NCBI GenBank assembly: GCA_017624715.1
Contig: JAGAMN010000009.1
Span: forward strand, 87,182-122,864
From: Oscillospiraceae bacterium
Lineage (GTDB): Bacteria > Bacillota > Clostridia > Oscillospirales > Oscillospiraceae
Direction of reading: 5' to 3'
DNA: 35,683 nt
Below are positions 26,454-34,019 of this stretch, in pieces. The notes below the pieces were generated by a model. That model searched no databases. It was not told the DNA's origin and saw only the letters and a program-made list of their open reading frames with translations. The position numbers and the translations under genes are program-made. How positions within the stretch are numbered: position 1 is the first letter of the stretch; the number at the start of each line of letters is the position of its first letter.

Positions 26454-27296
26454 ATGGCAAAGATCATTTGCAATCAGACATTCGATGCAGAACGCGCCCT
26501 TTATCATTTAACGGATACACAGGTGGAGAGGTGCCTGTTTGAAGGCCCGGCGGATGGCGAATCCGCGCTGAAAGAGGTACGAAACGTTGCACTAGTGGAT
26601 TGCCATTTCCGTTTGCGGTATCCTCTGTGGCATGTGCGGGGCTTTCAGCTTAAAGGCTGCAGTATGAATGATAAGGCCCGGGCTGCTATCTGGTACGCAG
26701 AACAGGGACTGATGCAGGATTGCCATTTGGGCGGAATCAAAGCGCTGCGGGAATGCCACGATATTAGGCTGAATCATTGTACTGTTGTCTCCCCGGAGTT
26801 TGGCTGGAAGTGCTCCGACATTCAAGTGAACGACAGTCAGCTTGAGGCAGAGTATCTGTTTCTTGACAGCAAAAATGTGACCTTAAAGAATGTTCATATG
26901 AAGGGCAAGTATTCCTTCCAATACATGGAAAACCTTATCATTGAGGATTCTATCCTGGACACCAAGGATGCCTTCTGGCACAGCAAAAATGTAACTGTTA
27001 AGAACAGTACCGTTAAGGGAGAATACCTTGCATGGTTCTCAGAAGGGTTGACCCTTATGAACTGCAGGATCATCGGCACACAGCCTCTGTGCTACTGCAA
27101 GAATTTGAAACTGGTGGATTGTACAATGGAAGGCACAGACCTTGCTTTTGAATACTCCGATGTGCAGGCAACAGTTATTGGCCATATCGACTCTGTGAAG
27201 AACCCCCGGTCCGGTTGTATTACCGCTGACAGTGTGGGAGAAATCATCACGGAGGATCCGGTAATGGAGTGCACCGGTAAGGTGAATACACGATAA
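26454..27296 (+). CDS. DUF3737 family protein (parallel beta-helix-like)
   Basis: A 280-residue soluble protein without signal peptide. It shows the hallmark repetition of DUF3737: short units of about 20 residues such as LVDCHFRLRYPLWHVRGFQLKGC, NVTLKNVHMKGKYSFQYMEN and LIIEDSILDTKDAFWHSKN, compatible with a right-handed beta-helix. The family is widespread in gut bacteria, but its function is not established, and no catalytic residues stand out. The start is set by AAAGGAG 7 bp upstream and by the promoter position. It is a single-gene unit between asnA (divergent) and the cardiolipin synthase gene (convergent), closed by the hairpin at 27300-27325. Confidence 0.88.
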   Translation: MAKIICNQTFDAERALYHLTDTQVERCLFEGPADGESALKEVRNVALVDCHFRLRYPLWHVRGFQLKGCSMNDKARAAIWYAEQGLMQDCHLGGIKALRECHDIRLNHCTVVSPEFGWKCSDIQVNDSQLEAEYLFLDSKNVTLKNVHMKGKYSFQYMENLIIEDSILDTKDAFWHSKNVTVKNSTVKGEYLAWFSEGLTLMNCRIIGTQPLCYCKNLKLVDCTMEGTDLAFEYSDVQATVIGHIDSVKNPRSGCITADSVGEIITEDPVMECTGKVNTR

Positions 27297-27299
27297 GAT

Positions 27300-27325
27300 C
27301 AGCTCCTGCCTTGTGGCAGGAGCTG
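27300..27325. terminator. Bidirectional terminator between convergent genes
   Basis: CAGCTCCTGCC and GGCAGGAGCTG form a perfect 11-bp stem with a TTGT loop, starting 3 nt after the DUF3737 stop and ending 2 nt before the stop of the convergent cardiolipin synthase gene. The flanking T content is modest. Confidence 0.75.
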
Positions 27326-27327
27326 AA

Positions 27328-28866
27328 TTACATTAATGGCGCAGCTATTTTCAATATGGCTGCTATCATTCGAGAAAATAAATTTTGCTTTCTCGCAGTC
27401 TGCAGTGTTATTTCCTGTGAAGATTGAAAGGTTGCGATAAAGTCATTTTTCATTTGATCAATCGCTGTAACACCGTATAAGAATGCCGCACATTCATAAT
27501 GCAGGTACAGGCTGCGGTAATCCAAATTGATCGTGCCAACAACGCCCTTCAGATCATCGCTTAAAAACACCTTTGCGTGGACAAAGCCCGGAGTATACTC
27601 ATAGATTCTTACACCGGCCTCCAAAAGCTGCGTATAGTGACTTTTGGCCAGTAGAAAAGCATATTTCTTATCCGGAATGTGTGGTAATATTATTCTGACA
27701 TCTACGCCCCTGGCTGCGGCAAAGGTCATAGCAGTAACCATTTCATTATCCAGAATCAAATACGGCGTCATGATATAGACATAGTCCTTAGCTTGGTTCA
27801 AAATACTAAGGTACACCATCTTACCCAGTCGCTGATTTCTGTGAGGTCCGTCTCCAAAGGGAATCACATATCCTTCCGCTTTTTCCTCGGCATGATTCAA
27901 ATAAGGAAGGTACACCAAGTCTTTTTCTCTGTAGTTCCACATCTGTAGAAAGATGCGTGTAAATTCTGAAGCACCCTCTCCCCTCACCAAAATGCCCGTA
28001 TCTTTCCAATGACCAAAGACCTCTTCCCGATTAATATACCGGTCGAGTATGTTTATGCCGCCGGTAAAAGCCACCTTCCCGTCGATAACCATGATCTTGC
28101 GGTGATCCCGGTTATTGTAGTGAGTTGAAACGAAAATACGGAAGGGCGAAAATACTTTGCATTGGATTCCCATAGTGGCAAGTTTTTGCGGGTAATTGTG
28201 TGGAAAGTAAGAAATGTCACAGCCACCATCATAAAGCACTCTGACCTCAACACCCTGTGCAGCCTTGCGTTTCAGAATATCCAGGATCTGCTCCCACATC
28301 TGCTCCTGGGCAATGGAAAAATACTCAAGAAATATAAACCGCTCTGCTTTTTCAAGCTCAGTCAGCATAACTGCGAACATTTCCTCACCCAAAGGATAAT
28401 ACTCGGTTTGCGTATTTTCACAGAGATACGCCCCATTATCCTGCAAGTACTTTGCAAGCCTGTAAAACTGCGGATCCTCCTTCTTTATACGGGTAATCGC
28501 GGCAGTGGTATCCGGGGCGTACCGATCACTTTCAATTTCGCTTCTGCGGAGAAGCTCACTGATCGCCCTATGACCAATGTCAAGCTTAAAAAACAAATAC
28601 ACCACAGTACCGAACAGCGGTGCGATGGCGATCAAAATACACCAACTAAGTTTCATGGAGGGGTTATCGCGAGTATTAAGCACCACAATCAGCATAATTG
28701 CTGTAAACAACGCCACACTGCCGGTGACCAGCGGAATCTTCCGGAGAATGGACAACCATATTGAAAAGAGAAGACCAATCTGCAGCAGTAATGCTGCAAT
28801 AACCAACAAAGCTCTGCCAAATATCAGTCGCTTGATTGCTGGTTTTTTACTTTTTGTTCGGGACAT
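27328..28866 (-). CDS. cls: Cardiolipin synthase-like phospholipase D family protein
   Basis: A 512-residue membrane enzyme that joins phosphatidylglycerol molecules to make cardiolipin. Two N-terminal membrane segments (about 15-38 and 45-63) and a third near 73-93 precede the PLD domain, as in bacterial Cls. Both HKD motifs are complete: His255/Lys257/Asp262 (NNRDHRKIMVIDG) and His430/Lys432/Asp437 (FVHAKVFLSDD), each followed by the expected GG/GTINLD strand. The start is ATG 28866, since AAAGGAGAG lies just before it; two in-frame ATGs (28893, 28887) precede this site and are less likely. It has its own promoter (28900-28927) and a terminator shared with the DUF3737 gene. The exact lipid product is inferred from the family. 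Confidence 0.94.
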   Translation of the reverse strand: MSRTKSKKPAIKRLIFGRALLVIAALLLQIGLLFSIWLSILRKIPLVTGSVALFTAIMLIVVLNTRDNPSMKLSWCILIAIAPLFGTVVYLFFKLDIGHRAISELLRRSEIESDRYAPDTTAAITRIKKEDPQFYRLAKYLQDNGAYLCENTQTEYYPLGEEMFAVMLTELEKAERFIFLEYFSIAQEQMWEQILDILKRKAAQGVEVRVLYDGGCDISYFPHNYPQKLATMGIQCKVFSPFRIFVSTHYNNRDHRKIMVIDGKVAFTGGINILDRYINREEVFGHWKDTGILVRGEGASEFTRIFLQMWNYREKDLVYLPYLNHAEEKAEGYVIPFGDGPHRNQRLGKMVYLSILNQAKDYVYIMTPYLILDNEMVTAMTFAAARGVDVRIILPHIPDKKYAFLLAKSHYTQLLEAGVRIYEYTPGFVHAKVFLSDDLKGVVGTINLDYRSLYLHYECAAFLYGVTAIDQMKNDFIATFQSSQEITLQTARKQNLFSRMIAAILKIAAPLM

Positions 28867-28899
28867 AGCCTTCTCTCCTTTCTGCATAAACATAAATAT

Positions 28900-28927
28900 A
28901 TATTACCACTGGAACATCAGAAGGCAA
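28900..28927 (-). promoter_or_regulatory. Candidate promoter of the cardiolipin synthase gene
   Basis: On the minus strand TTGCCT (28922-28927) and TAATAT (28900-28905) are separated by 16 bp, with TGG before the -10. The predicted transcript start is close to the start codon at 28866, which supports the shorter reading frame. Confidence 0.55.
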
Positions 28928-28971
28928 GCGTTCACAAAAAGAATTTACAATTTCCTTACACAATGTACATA

Positions 28972-28995
28972 AAAGCCGCCCGGATGGGCGGCTTT
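28972..28995 (-). terminator. Rho-independent terminator of the PHP phosphatase gene
   Basis: AAAGCCGCCC and GGGCGGCTTT form a perfect 10-bp stem with a 4-nt loop. On the minus strand it ends in a short T run (GGCTTTTATG), 5 bp after the stop at 29001. Confidence 0.85.
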
Positions 28996-29000
28996 CTTAT

Positions 29001-29771
29001 TTACAGAGGTCTTAGCTGCGGTCTACCGATATAGTTTAAGTGATACCTTTCCACCAGCTCCATAGCGACAGGTAACGACTTTATGTCGCAGGCAGCTTCC
29101 GTTTCATGGACATCGAAGCCAAATGTCACAGGCGATTGCTCTTCACCGGCAATTTGCCAGAAGCGTTCAACCGGATAATGGCGGCCTCGTCGAATACCCA
29201 GGAAATTAATTTCCAGCGGAATACGCAGCTCCCGTGCACGGATACAAATCCGGCGCATTTGCTTGCGGTACTGTTCTTCATCACCCACAAAGTTAAGAGA
29301 ATCCGGATGGGCGACATATGTAAACACCCCTGTTTCCATTGCCGAAATCACCTGAGAAACATATTCCTCAAGATCTTCATCGCTGCTGGTTGCATGGGTG
29401 ACGCCGTGCCCATTCGGATATTCCTGACGCAGAAAATGATGACCCAGGATCAGGAATTCTGCGCCAAAGTCCTTGGCATTTTGAAGCATTTCGGCAAAAT
29501 AGTCCGGATAATATTCCATTTCAAAACCGACATTCAGCTCGATCTTGCCGGAATACTTATCCCGTAACGTGCGAATAAAATTCACATATTCATGTCCCTG
29601 TTCAAAAGGCACCCGGTATCCGGATTGGTAACCGTCAGGAAACACATGGGGCATATGATCAGAAAAACCCATGTAGCGGATGCCACCGGCAATGGCGGTT
29701 TCAATATAAGATTCTTCTGTACCTGTAGCATGAGAGCAACGGGTGGTGTGAGCGTGATAGTTGTAGTCCAT
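29001..29771 (-). CDS. PHP-domain phosphatase, histidinol-phosphatase (HisJ/HisK) type
   Basis: A 256-residue soluble metal-dependent phosphoesterase. The PHP metal-binding motifs are present: His6-x-His8 (NYHAHTT) and His14 at the N-terminus, SDHMPH (Asp38, His39, His42), a Glu in NVGFEMEYYPDY, LGHHF, TYVAHPD, and a C-terminal FGFDVHE. The family includes histidinol-phosphate phosphatase of the histidine pathway, and length and motif order fit it well. No other his genes are in the window, so the physiological substrate could be another phosphoester. AAAGAGGA lies before the ATG. It is a single-gene unit with a strong terminator. Confidence 0.88.
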   Translation of the reverse strand: MDYNYHAHTTRCSHATGTEESYIETAIAGGIRYMGFSDHMPHVFPDGYQSGYRVPFEQGHEYVNFIRTLRDKYSGKIELNVGFEMEYYPDYFAEMLQNAKDFGAEFLILGHHFLRQEYPNGHGVTHATSSDEDLEEYVSQVISAMETGVFTYVAHPDSLNFVGDEEQYRKQMRRICIRARELRIPLEINFLGIRRGRHYPVERFWQIAGEEQSPVTFGFDVHETEAACDIKSLPVAMELVERYHLNYIGRPQLRPL

Positions 29772-29854
29772 AGCAAGTCCTCTTTATCATTTATGGCGTT
29801 ATGATAGCACAATTTTGTCGAAAAAGCTATTGGAAATTATAGAATTTATGGCAC

Positions 29855-29883
29855 TTGATTTTTCCTTCCGCGGCTGATATAAT
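29855..29883 (+). promoter_or_regulatory. Promoter of tRNA-Ser
   Basis: TTGATT (29855-29860), a 17-bp spacer and TATAAT (29878-29883), a near-perfect sigma-A promoter. The tRNA 5' end lies 12 bp past the -10, so the primary transcript has only a very short 5' leader. Confidence 0.88.
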
Positions 29884-29895
29884 GGCAGGGCTTAT

Positions 29896-29986
29896 GGAGA
29901 TGTACCCAAGTGGCTGAAGGGTGCGGATTCGAAATCCGCTAGGCGCCGCAAGGCGTGCGGGGGTTCAAATCCCTCCATCTCCGCCA
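29896..29986 (+). tRNA. tRNA-Ser (anticodon CGA)
   Basis: A 91-nt gene including an encoded CCA. The acceptor arms GGAGATG and CATCTCC pair perfectly with discriminator G. The anticodon stem GCGGA/TCCGC closes loop TTCGAAA, giving CGA, which reads the serine codon UCG. A long variable arm (GGCGCC...GGCGTGC) is the class II feature expected for serine. The T arm has GGTTCAAATCCC. The gene has its own promoter and a terminator at 29994-30015. Its T arm and 3' end are echoed three times downstream in the tandem element. Confidence 0.97.
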
Positions 29987-29993
29987 AATAAAG

Positions 29994-30015
29994 AAGACCA
30001 CCTAAGGGTGGTCTT
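29994..30015 (+). terminator. Terminator of tRNA-Ser (first copy; second copy at 30163-30184)
   Basis: AAGACCACC and GGTGGTCTT form a perfect 9-bp stem with a 4-nt loop, followed by TCTTTATTT, 7 nt after the tRNA CCA end. The identical structure recurs in the second repeat unit at 30163-30184. Confidence 0.88.
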
Positions 30016-30026
30016 TCTTTATTTCA

Positions 30027-30147
30027 TGGAATGGGATTTGAACCGATCTAAATGCGGCACGGATGAGTGCCGCCGGCGAGGGCTAGACCGAGCCGCACAA
30101 TTATTTTCATTCCTTCAGGAATGAAAATGCAAATCAAATCCCTCCAT
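30027..30147 (+). mobile_element. Candidate MITE-like hairpin element with tRNA-derived ends (copy 1; copy 2 at 30196-30317)
   Basis: The left end (ATGGAATGGGATTTGAACC, 30026-30044) is nearly the reverse complement of the right end (TCAAATCCCTCCAT, 30134-30147), so the element has imperfect terminal inverted repeats copied from the tRNA T arm. Inside are a GCGGC/GCCGC stem, a GGCT/AGCC stem, and a perfect hairpin ATTTTCATTCC/GGAATGAAAAT (30103-30128). In copy 2 this hairpin (30272-30298) gains one C-G pair while its loop changes. No coding capacity. A non-autonomous mobile element or a structured RNA are both possible; it is not a named family to my knowledge. Confidence 0.45.
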
Positions 30148-30326
30148 CTCCGCCAAATAAAGAAGACCACCTAAGGGTGGTCTTTCTTTATTTCATGGAA
30201 TGGGATTTGAACCGATCTAAATGCGGCACGGATGAGTGCCGCCGGTGAGGGCTAGACCGAGCCGCACAATTATTTTCATTCCCACAGGGAATGAAAATAC
30301 AAATCAAATCCCTCCATCGCTGTTAA

Positions 30327-31187
30327 TCAACAGGCGTGCAATTCTATCAGTATCACTTCCGGGCGGTTATTGATGCGGAACGGAAAAGCACTGTTTCCAA
30401 TGCCGCGGCTGACGATCATATTGGTATTGCCCTTGGTAAAAAGGCCAGCGTCGTATTTCGGAAACAGTCCTTGGCTGGGAACATAAACGCCACCGACGAA
30501 GGGTAGTCGAAACTGACCGCCATGGGCGTGACCGCTAAGAACAAGGTCGATGCCGCTTTGTACATATACATCGAACAGTCGCGGACGGTGTGACAATAGA
30601 ATGGTAAAACCATCTTCCTGGGGCGAATGCAGCTTTGCCAGTGATTCAGTCATCAAAATTTCGGCAAGTTCAGATTGATAACCAGGGGTAAAAATCGGAT
30701 CGTTAACACCGATGATGGTGATCGTTTCGCCATTGAATTGAATCTGGGTCTTTTCATCCTCCAGGACGATCACTCCGGCTTCTTCCATCGCGGAACGCAG
30801 ACTTGGATACTCCTCTATGCGTGCCTCATGATTCCCGGTGACATAGTAGCAGGGTGCAATCTTCACTGCTTCCTGCACAAACGCAATTGCCACCTGAAGA
30901 TCGGTATTTCGTGAATCGATCAGGTCGCCTGTGATAGCGATGATGTCCGGATTGGAATCCTGCAGTATTTGAAGCAAATCGGCATTCCCCTCACCCATTT
31001 GCGCATTGTGTAAATCGGAGACATGAGCAATGCGGAAGCCGTCAAAAGCATTCGGCAGACTCTCGCAGGAAAGCGAATAGGTATTCAGTTCCAAGGCTGT
31101 ATTGCCCCAGGCAATCCAAATAACAAGTGCCAACACGAGGCAAATAGCAACAGTCAACACAATTAACTTCCGTTTCTTCACTGTCAT
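30327..31187 (-). CDS. Membrane-anchored metallophosphoesterase (YkuE/YaeI-like)
   Basis: A 286-residue calcineurin-like phosphoesterase with one N-terminal membrane segment (about 8-28) and the catalytic domain probably outside the membrane. The dimetal motifs are complete: DLH (Asp58, His60), GD (Asp88), GNHE (Asn119, His120), a His in LLSHRP (His200) and GHAHGGQ (His220, His222). The family is built for phosphoester cleavage, in some members of UDP-diacylglucosamine or similar lipids; the substrate here is not known. ATG 31187 is 2 nt past the upstream stop (TGA AT ATG), so it is translationally coupled; a TTG at 31193 is a less likely start. It is the last gene of a three-gene operon. Confidence 0.92.
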   Translation of the reverse strand: MTVKKRKLIVLTVAICLVLALVIWIAWGNTALELNTYSLSCESLPNAFDGFRIAHVSDLHNAQMGEGNADLLQILQDSNPDIIAITGDLIDSRNTDLQVAIAFVQEAVKIAPCYYVTGNHEARIEEYPSLRSAMEEAGVIVLEDEKTQIQFNGETITIIGVNDPIFTPGYQSELAEILMTESLAKLHSPQEDGFTILLSHRPRLFDVYVQSGIDLVLSGHAHGGQFRLPFVGGVYVPSQGLFPKYDAGLFTKGNTNMIVSRGIGNSAFPFRINNRPEVILIELHAC

Positions 31188-31189
31188 AT

Positions 31190-31450
31190 TCAATCTTTCT
31201 TCCTTGCCAACTCCATTACAAGGGTCATCTTTTCCATGATCTTATCGTAGTTTTCCGGGCGATGAGGTCTTAAACAATTTGAGCAATCCTTGATTCCCTG
31301 CTCCGTATAAGTAAAGCTTCCACCACATTTCTCCCCCAAGGCATACAAAGGGCAATAACAGAACAGACAGCTGAAATTTTCCGGGTCTGCACCATTATGG
31401 CAGGGAAAATACTCACATTTCTCATTTTTTACATACTTATAATGCTCCAT
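31190..31450 (-). CDS. Small cysteine-rich protein (Cys-rich small domain, PF04071-like)
   Basis: An 86-residue soluble protein with eight cysteines: CEYFPCH near the N-terminus, CLFCYCPLY in the middle, then KCGGSFTY and KDCSNCLRPHRPENYD. Paired cysteines and histidines suggest a metal-binding fold, and the layout fits the Cys-rich small domain family often found next to cobalamin or metal genes. None of those genes are present here; it lies between a pseudouridine synthase and a metallophosphoesterase. GAAGGAG precedes the ATG. An upstream in-frame start would run into the preceding gene and give a low-quality N-terminus, so the short form is preferred. Function unknown. Confidence 0.85.
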   Translation of the reverse strand: MEHYKYVKNEKCEYFPCHNGADPENFSCLFCYCPLYALGEKCGGSFTYTEQGIKDCSNCLRPHRPENYDKIMEKMTLVMELARKKD

Positions 31451-31473
31451 ATTGCTCTCCTTCAGGTTCTGTG

Positions 31474-32106
31474 TTACAATGTGTTCCAAGGGTAATCTGC
31501 CGGCGGCTGCTCTGCAAATTCCATCCAGCGGTTTTCTGTGGGGTGGTAAAAGCCGATACGGTGGGACCACAGGGCGATCTCGCAGAGATCTTCCAGAGTT
31601 GCGTACTTCCGTTCCCCTACCAGCGGCATTCCCCGGCTGGAAAACTGCACGCGAATTTGGTGAGTGCGGCCGGTCTTCAGAGCGATCTTGACCTTTGTTA
31701 AACCCTTCGCTGTGGCTAGTACCACATAATCCAGTACCGCTTCCTGGACACCTTTGCCCGGTTCGTCCACCACCATGGTCATTTTCCGGGCCTTGTCCCG
31801 GAGCAGCAAGTCCGTAAACGTGCCGCTTGTGCATTCCGGGCAACCGTGTACAACGGCCAGGTATTCCTTTTGAAACAGATCCTCTCGGACCTGACGGGAC
31901 AGTTCTGAGGCAGCTTTTGCATTTCGCGCCAAGACCATAAGACCACCAACCACCCGATCTAACCGGTGAACGGTACGGATATCGGCATTGGGGTTATTCA
32001 GTTCCTGTCGCAGCAAGTCCGGCAGACCGCCTGGCTCGTCGGTAGACAGCACCCGGGGCGGCTTAATGCACACAAGTATGTCAGCATCCTGAAAAATGAT
32101 CCGCAT
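31474..32106 (-). CDS. RluA-family RNA pseudouridine synthase
   Basis: A 210-residue enzyme that converts uridine to pseudouridine in rRNA or tRNA. The catalytic motif HRLDR (47-51, Asp50 nucleophile) is intact. Family blocks follow: GGLMVLARN, FQKEYLAVVHG, the TGRTHQIRVQF substrate-contact motif, PLVGERKY, and ALWSHRIGFYHP. There is no N-terminal S4 domain, so it is a short-form member; which base it modifies cannot be told from sequence. ATG 32106 has GAGG 6 bp upstream; a GTG at 32112 is also in frame. It heads the operon with the Cys-rich protein and the phosphoesterase, from the promoter at 32131-32159. Confidence 0.93.
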   Translation of the reverse strand: MRIIFQDADILVCIKPPRVLSTDEPGGLPDLLRQELNNPNADIRTVHRLDRVVGGLMVLARNAKAASELSRQVREDLFQKEYLAVVHGCPECTSGTFTDLLLRDKARKMTMVVDEPGKGVQEAVLDYVVLATAKGLTKVKIALKTGRTHQIRVQFSSRGMPLVGERKYATLEDLCEIALWSHRIGFYHPTENRWMEFAEQPPADYPWNTL

Positions 32107-32130
32107 AGGCACCTCACAACGTTTTTTCTT

Positions 32131-32159
32131 ATCCTACCAAAAATCACCCTGCATTGCAA
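32131..32159 (-). promoter_or_regulatory. Promoter of the pseudouridine synthase operon
   Basis: On the minus strand TTGCAA (32154-32159) and TAGGAT (32131-32136) are separated by 17 bp, 25 bp from the start codon. Its -35 lies beside the ribosome binding site of the divergent dehydrogenase gene, for which I see no convincing promoter. Confidence 0.6.
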
Positions 32160-32171
32160 GGAGGTATTTCC

Positions 32172-33116
32172 ATGAAAATCACCATTCTGGACGGGCACGC
32201 TCTGAATCCCGGAGATTTAAGCTGGGATCAAATTAGACAGTTTGGCGAGCTGACCTACTATGACCGCACCGATGGAGAGGACTTGACTGTCCAGCGTATC
32301 GGTGACAGCGATATTGTTCTGCTGAACAAAGTGCCTATTACCAAAGCGGTTTTGGAGCGGTGTCCTAATATTAAACTGATTTGCGTGCTTGCAACCGGGT
32401 ACAATGTGGTAGATTGCAAAACTGCTGCCGAAATGGGGATCCCGGTGTGCAATGTGCCCGGATACGGCACGGATGCAGTAGCACAATTCACCTTTGCACT
32501 ACTCCTGGAACTGTGTCATCATGTTGGACTGCACAGTGATTCTGTCCATGAGGGTGAATGGTCTGCTTGTCCGGATTTTTGCTATTGGAAGACACCTCAA
32601 ATGGAGCTTGCCGGTAAGACCATAGGCATCATTGGCTATGGCGCTATTGGCCAGGCGGTTGCCAATATCGCACGGGCTTTCGGAATGCAGGTTCTGGCAT
32701 ACAGTCGCACCCAGTATCCGGAACACAACTACGTAGATTTGGACACTCTGCTTTCCCGGGCCGACATTATTTCGCTCCATTGTCCCCTGTTCCCGGAGAA
32801 TACGGGCCTGATCAACACAGAGTCTATTGCCAAAATGAAGGATGGTGCAATTCTGCTGAATACCGCCCGGGGCGGTTTGATCGATGAGCAAGCGGTTGCC
32901 AATGCTTTGCTTTCCGGCAAACTCAGAGGTTTTGCAGGAGATGTAGCTACAACCGAGCCAATTCCCGACACTTCCCCCCTGCTGGGTGCGAAAAATTGCA
33001 TCCTGACTCCCCACATGGCCTGGGCTCCCATTGAGAGCAGACAACGGATATTGGATGCTACAGAAGAAAACATCCGTGCTTTTTTAAATAAAAAACCCCA
33101 AAATGTAGTAAACTGA
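32172..33116 (+). CDS. D-isomer-specific 2-hydroxyacid dehydrogenase (glycerate dehydrogenase-like)
   Basis: A 314-residue NAD-dependent enzyme that interconverts D-2-hydroxy acids and 2-keto acids. The Rossmann motif GYGAIG (155-160) and all three catalytic residues are present: Arg233 (NTARGG), Glu262 (TTEP) and His281 (TPHMAW). The N-terminal lid has ICVLATGYNVVD and GYGTDAVAQFTFALLLE, typical of the glycerate/hydroxypyruvate group; the precise substrate is uncertain. AAGGAGG lies 7 bp before ATG 32172; an in-frame upstream start near 32154 would overlap this site. It is a single gene, closed by the hairpin at 33128-33155. Confidence 0.93.
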   Translation: MKITILDGHALNPGDLSWDQIRQFGELTYYDRTDGEDLTVQRIGDSDIVLLNKVPITKAVLERCPNIKLICVLATGYNVVDCKTAAEMGIPVCNVPGYGTDAVAQFTFALLLELCHHVGLHSDSVHEGEWSACPDFCYWKTPQMELAGKTIGIIGYGAIGQAVANIARAFGMQVLAYSRTQYPEHNYVDLDTLLSRADIISLHCPLFPENTGLINTESIAKMKDGAILLNTARGGLIDEQAVANALLSGKLRGFAGDVATTEPIPDTSPLLGAKNCILTPHMAWAPIESRQRILDATEENIRAFLNKKPQNVVN

Positions 33117-33127
33117 TTGTACAATAG

Positions 33128-33155
33128 AAGGCGTGATTCATTTGAACCACGCCTT
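33128..33155. terminator. Bidirectional terminator between convergent genes
   Basis: AAGGCGTG and CACGCCTT form an 8-bp stem that extends inward with one mismatch (ATTC/GAAC). It follows the dehydrogenase stop by 11 nt and overlaps the last codons of the convergent radical SAM gene (stop at 33138). Confidence 0.75.
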
Positions 33156-34019
33156 TAATACGCTATTAAGATAGTTGAGGACACGCTTTTTGTCGGCAGA
33201 CCAAAGCGGTGCGATCAAATTCCGCTTTGCACCGTCGCCGGTGATTCGGTGGACAACCACAGACTCCGGCAAGACCGCCAGACACTGCTTGAGGATTTCT
33301 CCATATCGTTCCATAGTAAGGCAAGAGAATTTACCGTCAAGGTAATCCCTTTCCAAATCTGTTCCTTTCAAAACATGAAGCAGGTGGAATTTGATTCCGT
33401 CCGTACCTGCCTTTACGGCAGCTTGGGTGGTTTGCACCATCATTTCCGGCGATTCCCCCGGCAGGCCTAGAATAATATGAGTCACCACTTCCAGTCCGGC
33501 AGCCTTCAGACGTCGTACCGCATCAAAATAGACTTGGGTATCATATCCACGGCGGATGTAATCTACGGATACCGGGTGGATCGTTTGCAGACCCAACTCG
33601 ATGGATATGGGTTTCATTTGATTCAGTTCCGCTAGCAAAGCGATCGCATCATCAGACAGACAATCAGGACGAGTACCGATGGCAAGACCGACGATATACG
33701 CAGGGCGCATGGCCTCCGAGTATCGCTCTCGCAGGGTATGAATAGGCGCATAAGTATTGCTAAAGGACTGAAAATAAGCGATATACTTACCAGTTTTGCA
33801 TTTCTGTTCTACACGCCTTTTGGCATTTTCCAGCTGTACGAAAATACTGCCGCATGCTTTCTCCGCAAATTCACCACCGCCATCGGCGGAGCAGAAGATA
33901 CAGCCACCAGTTCCCACAGTGCCATCGCGATTTGGGCATGTAAACCCCGCATCAATGCTTAACTTATAGACCTTACAGCCATAAAGCGAACGATAATGTT
34001 CGTTTAGCGTCTTGTACAT
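33138..34019 (-). CDS. Radical SAM protein of the TIGR01212 (YtqA) family
   Basis: A 293-residue cytosolic radical SAM enzyme. The cluster-binding cysteines are Cys28, Cys40 and Cys43 (FTCPNRDGTVGTGGCIFC), the CX11CX2C spacing characteristic of this subfamily in place of CX3CX2C. Supporting blocks: YFQSFSNTYAPI, VGLAIGTRPDCL, SIELGLQTI, THIILGLPGES, FHLLHVLKGTDLE. The family is conserved in Firmicutes, and a role in RNA modification has been proposed; I do not assign a reaction. The ATG overlaps the stop of the upstream gene by one base (TAATG), so the two are translated in tandem. Confidence 0.93.
   Translation of the reverse strand: MYKTLNEHYRSLYGCKVYKLSIDAGFTCPNRDGTVGTGGCIFCSADGGGEFAEKACGSIFVQLENAKRRVEQKCKTGKYIAYFQSFSNTYAPIHTLRERYSEAMRPAYIVGLAIGTRPDCLSDDAIALLAELNQMKPISIELGLQTIHPVSVDYIRRGYDTQVYFDAVRRLKAAGLEVVTHIILGLPGESPEMMVQTTQAAVKAGTDGIKFHLLHVLKGTDLERDYLDGKFSCLTMERYGEILKQCLAVLPESVVVHRITGDGAKRNLIAPLWSADKKRVLNYLNSVLKAWFK

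Larger units (their letters stand above)
29971..30318 (+). repeat. Tandem 169-170 bp repeat beginning in the tRNA-Ser 3' end
   Basis: The stretch from the tRNA T arm onward is duplicated almost exactly. The 15-mer TCAAATCCCTCCATC occurs at 29965, 30134 and 30304 (periods 169 and 170), the last truncated right after it. Each unit holds the end of the tRNA, its terminator, a GC-rich structured segment and a perfect hairpin. The two units differ at only about half a dozen positions. The stretch from 29987 to 30326 holds this repeat and no gene: open frames here are short and lack ribosome binding sites. Confidence 0.92.

Noticed and set aside
29921-30124. Small gene overlapping the tRNA
   Set aside because: The frame runs through the tRNA and its terminator, lacks a ribosome binding site, and is explained by the repeat element.
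29965-30318. CRISPR array
   Set aside because: Only three short 15-bp repeats separated by near-identical segments of about 155 bp; spacers in a CRISPR array are short and different. No cas genes are present.
31451-31843. N-terminal extension of the Cys-rich small protein
   Set aside because: It overlaps the pseudouridine synthase gene almost completely and has a Gly/Arg/Pro-rich shadow-frame composition; GAAGGAG supports the start at 31450.
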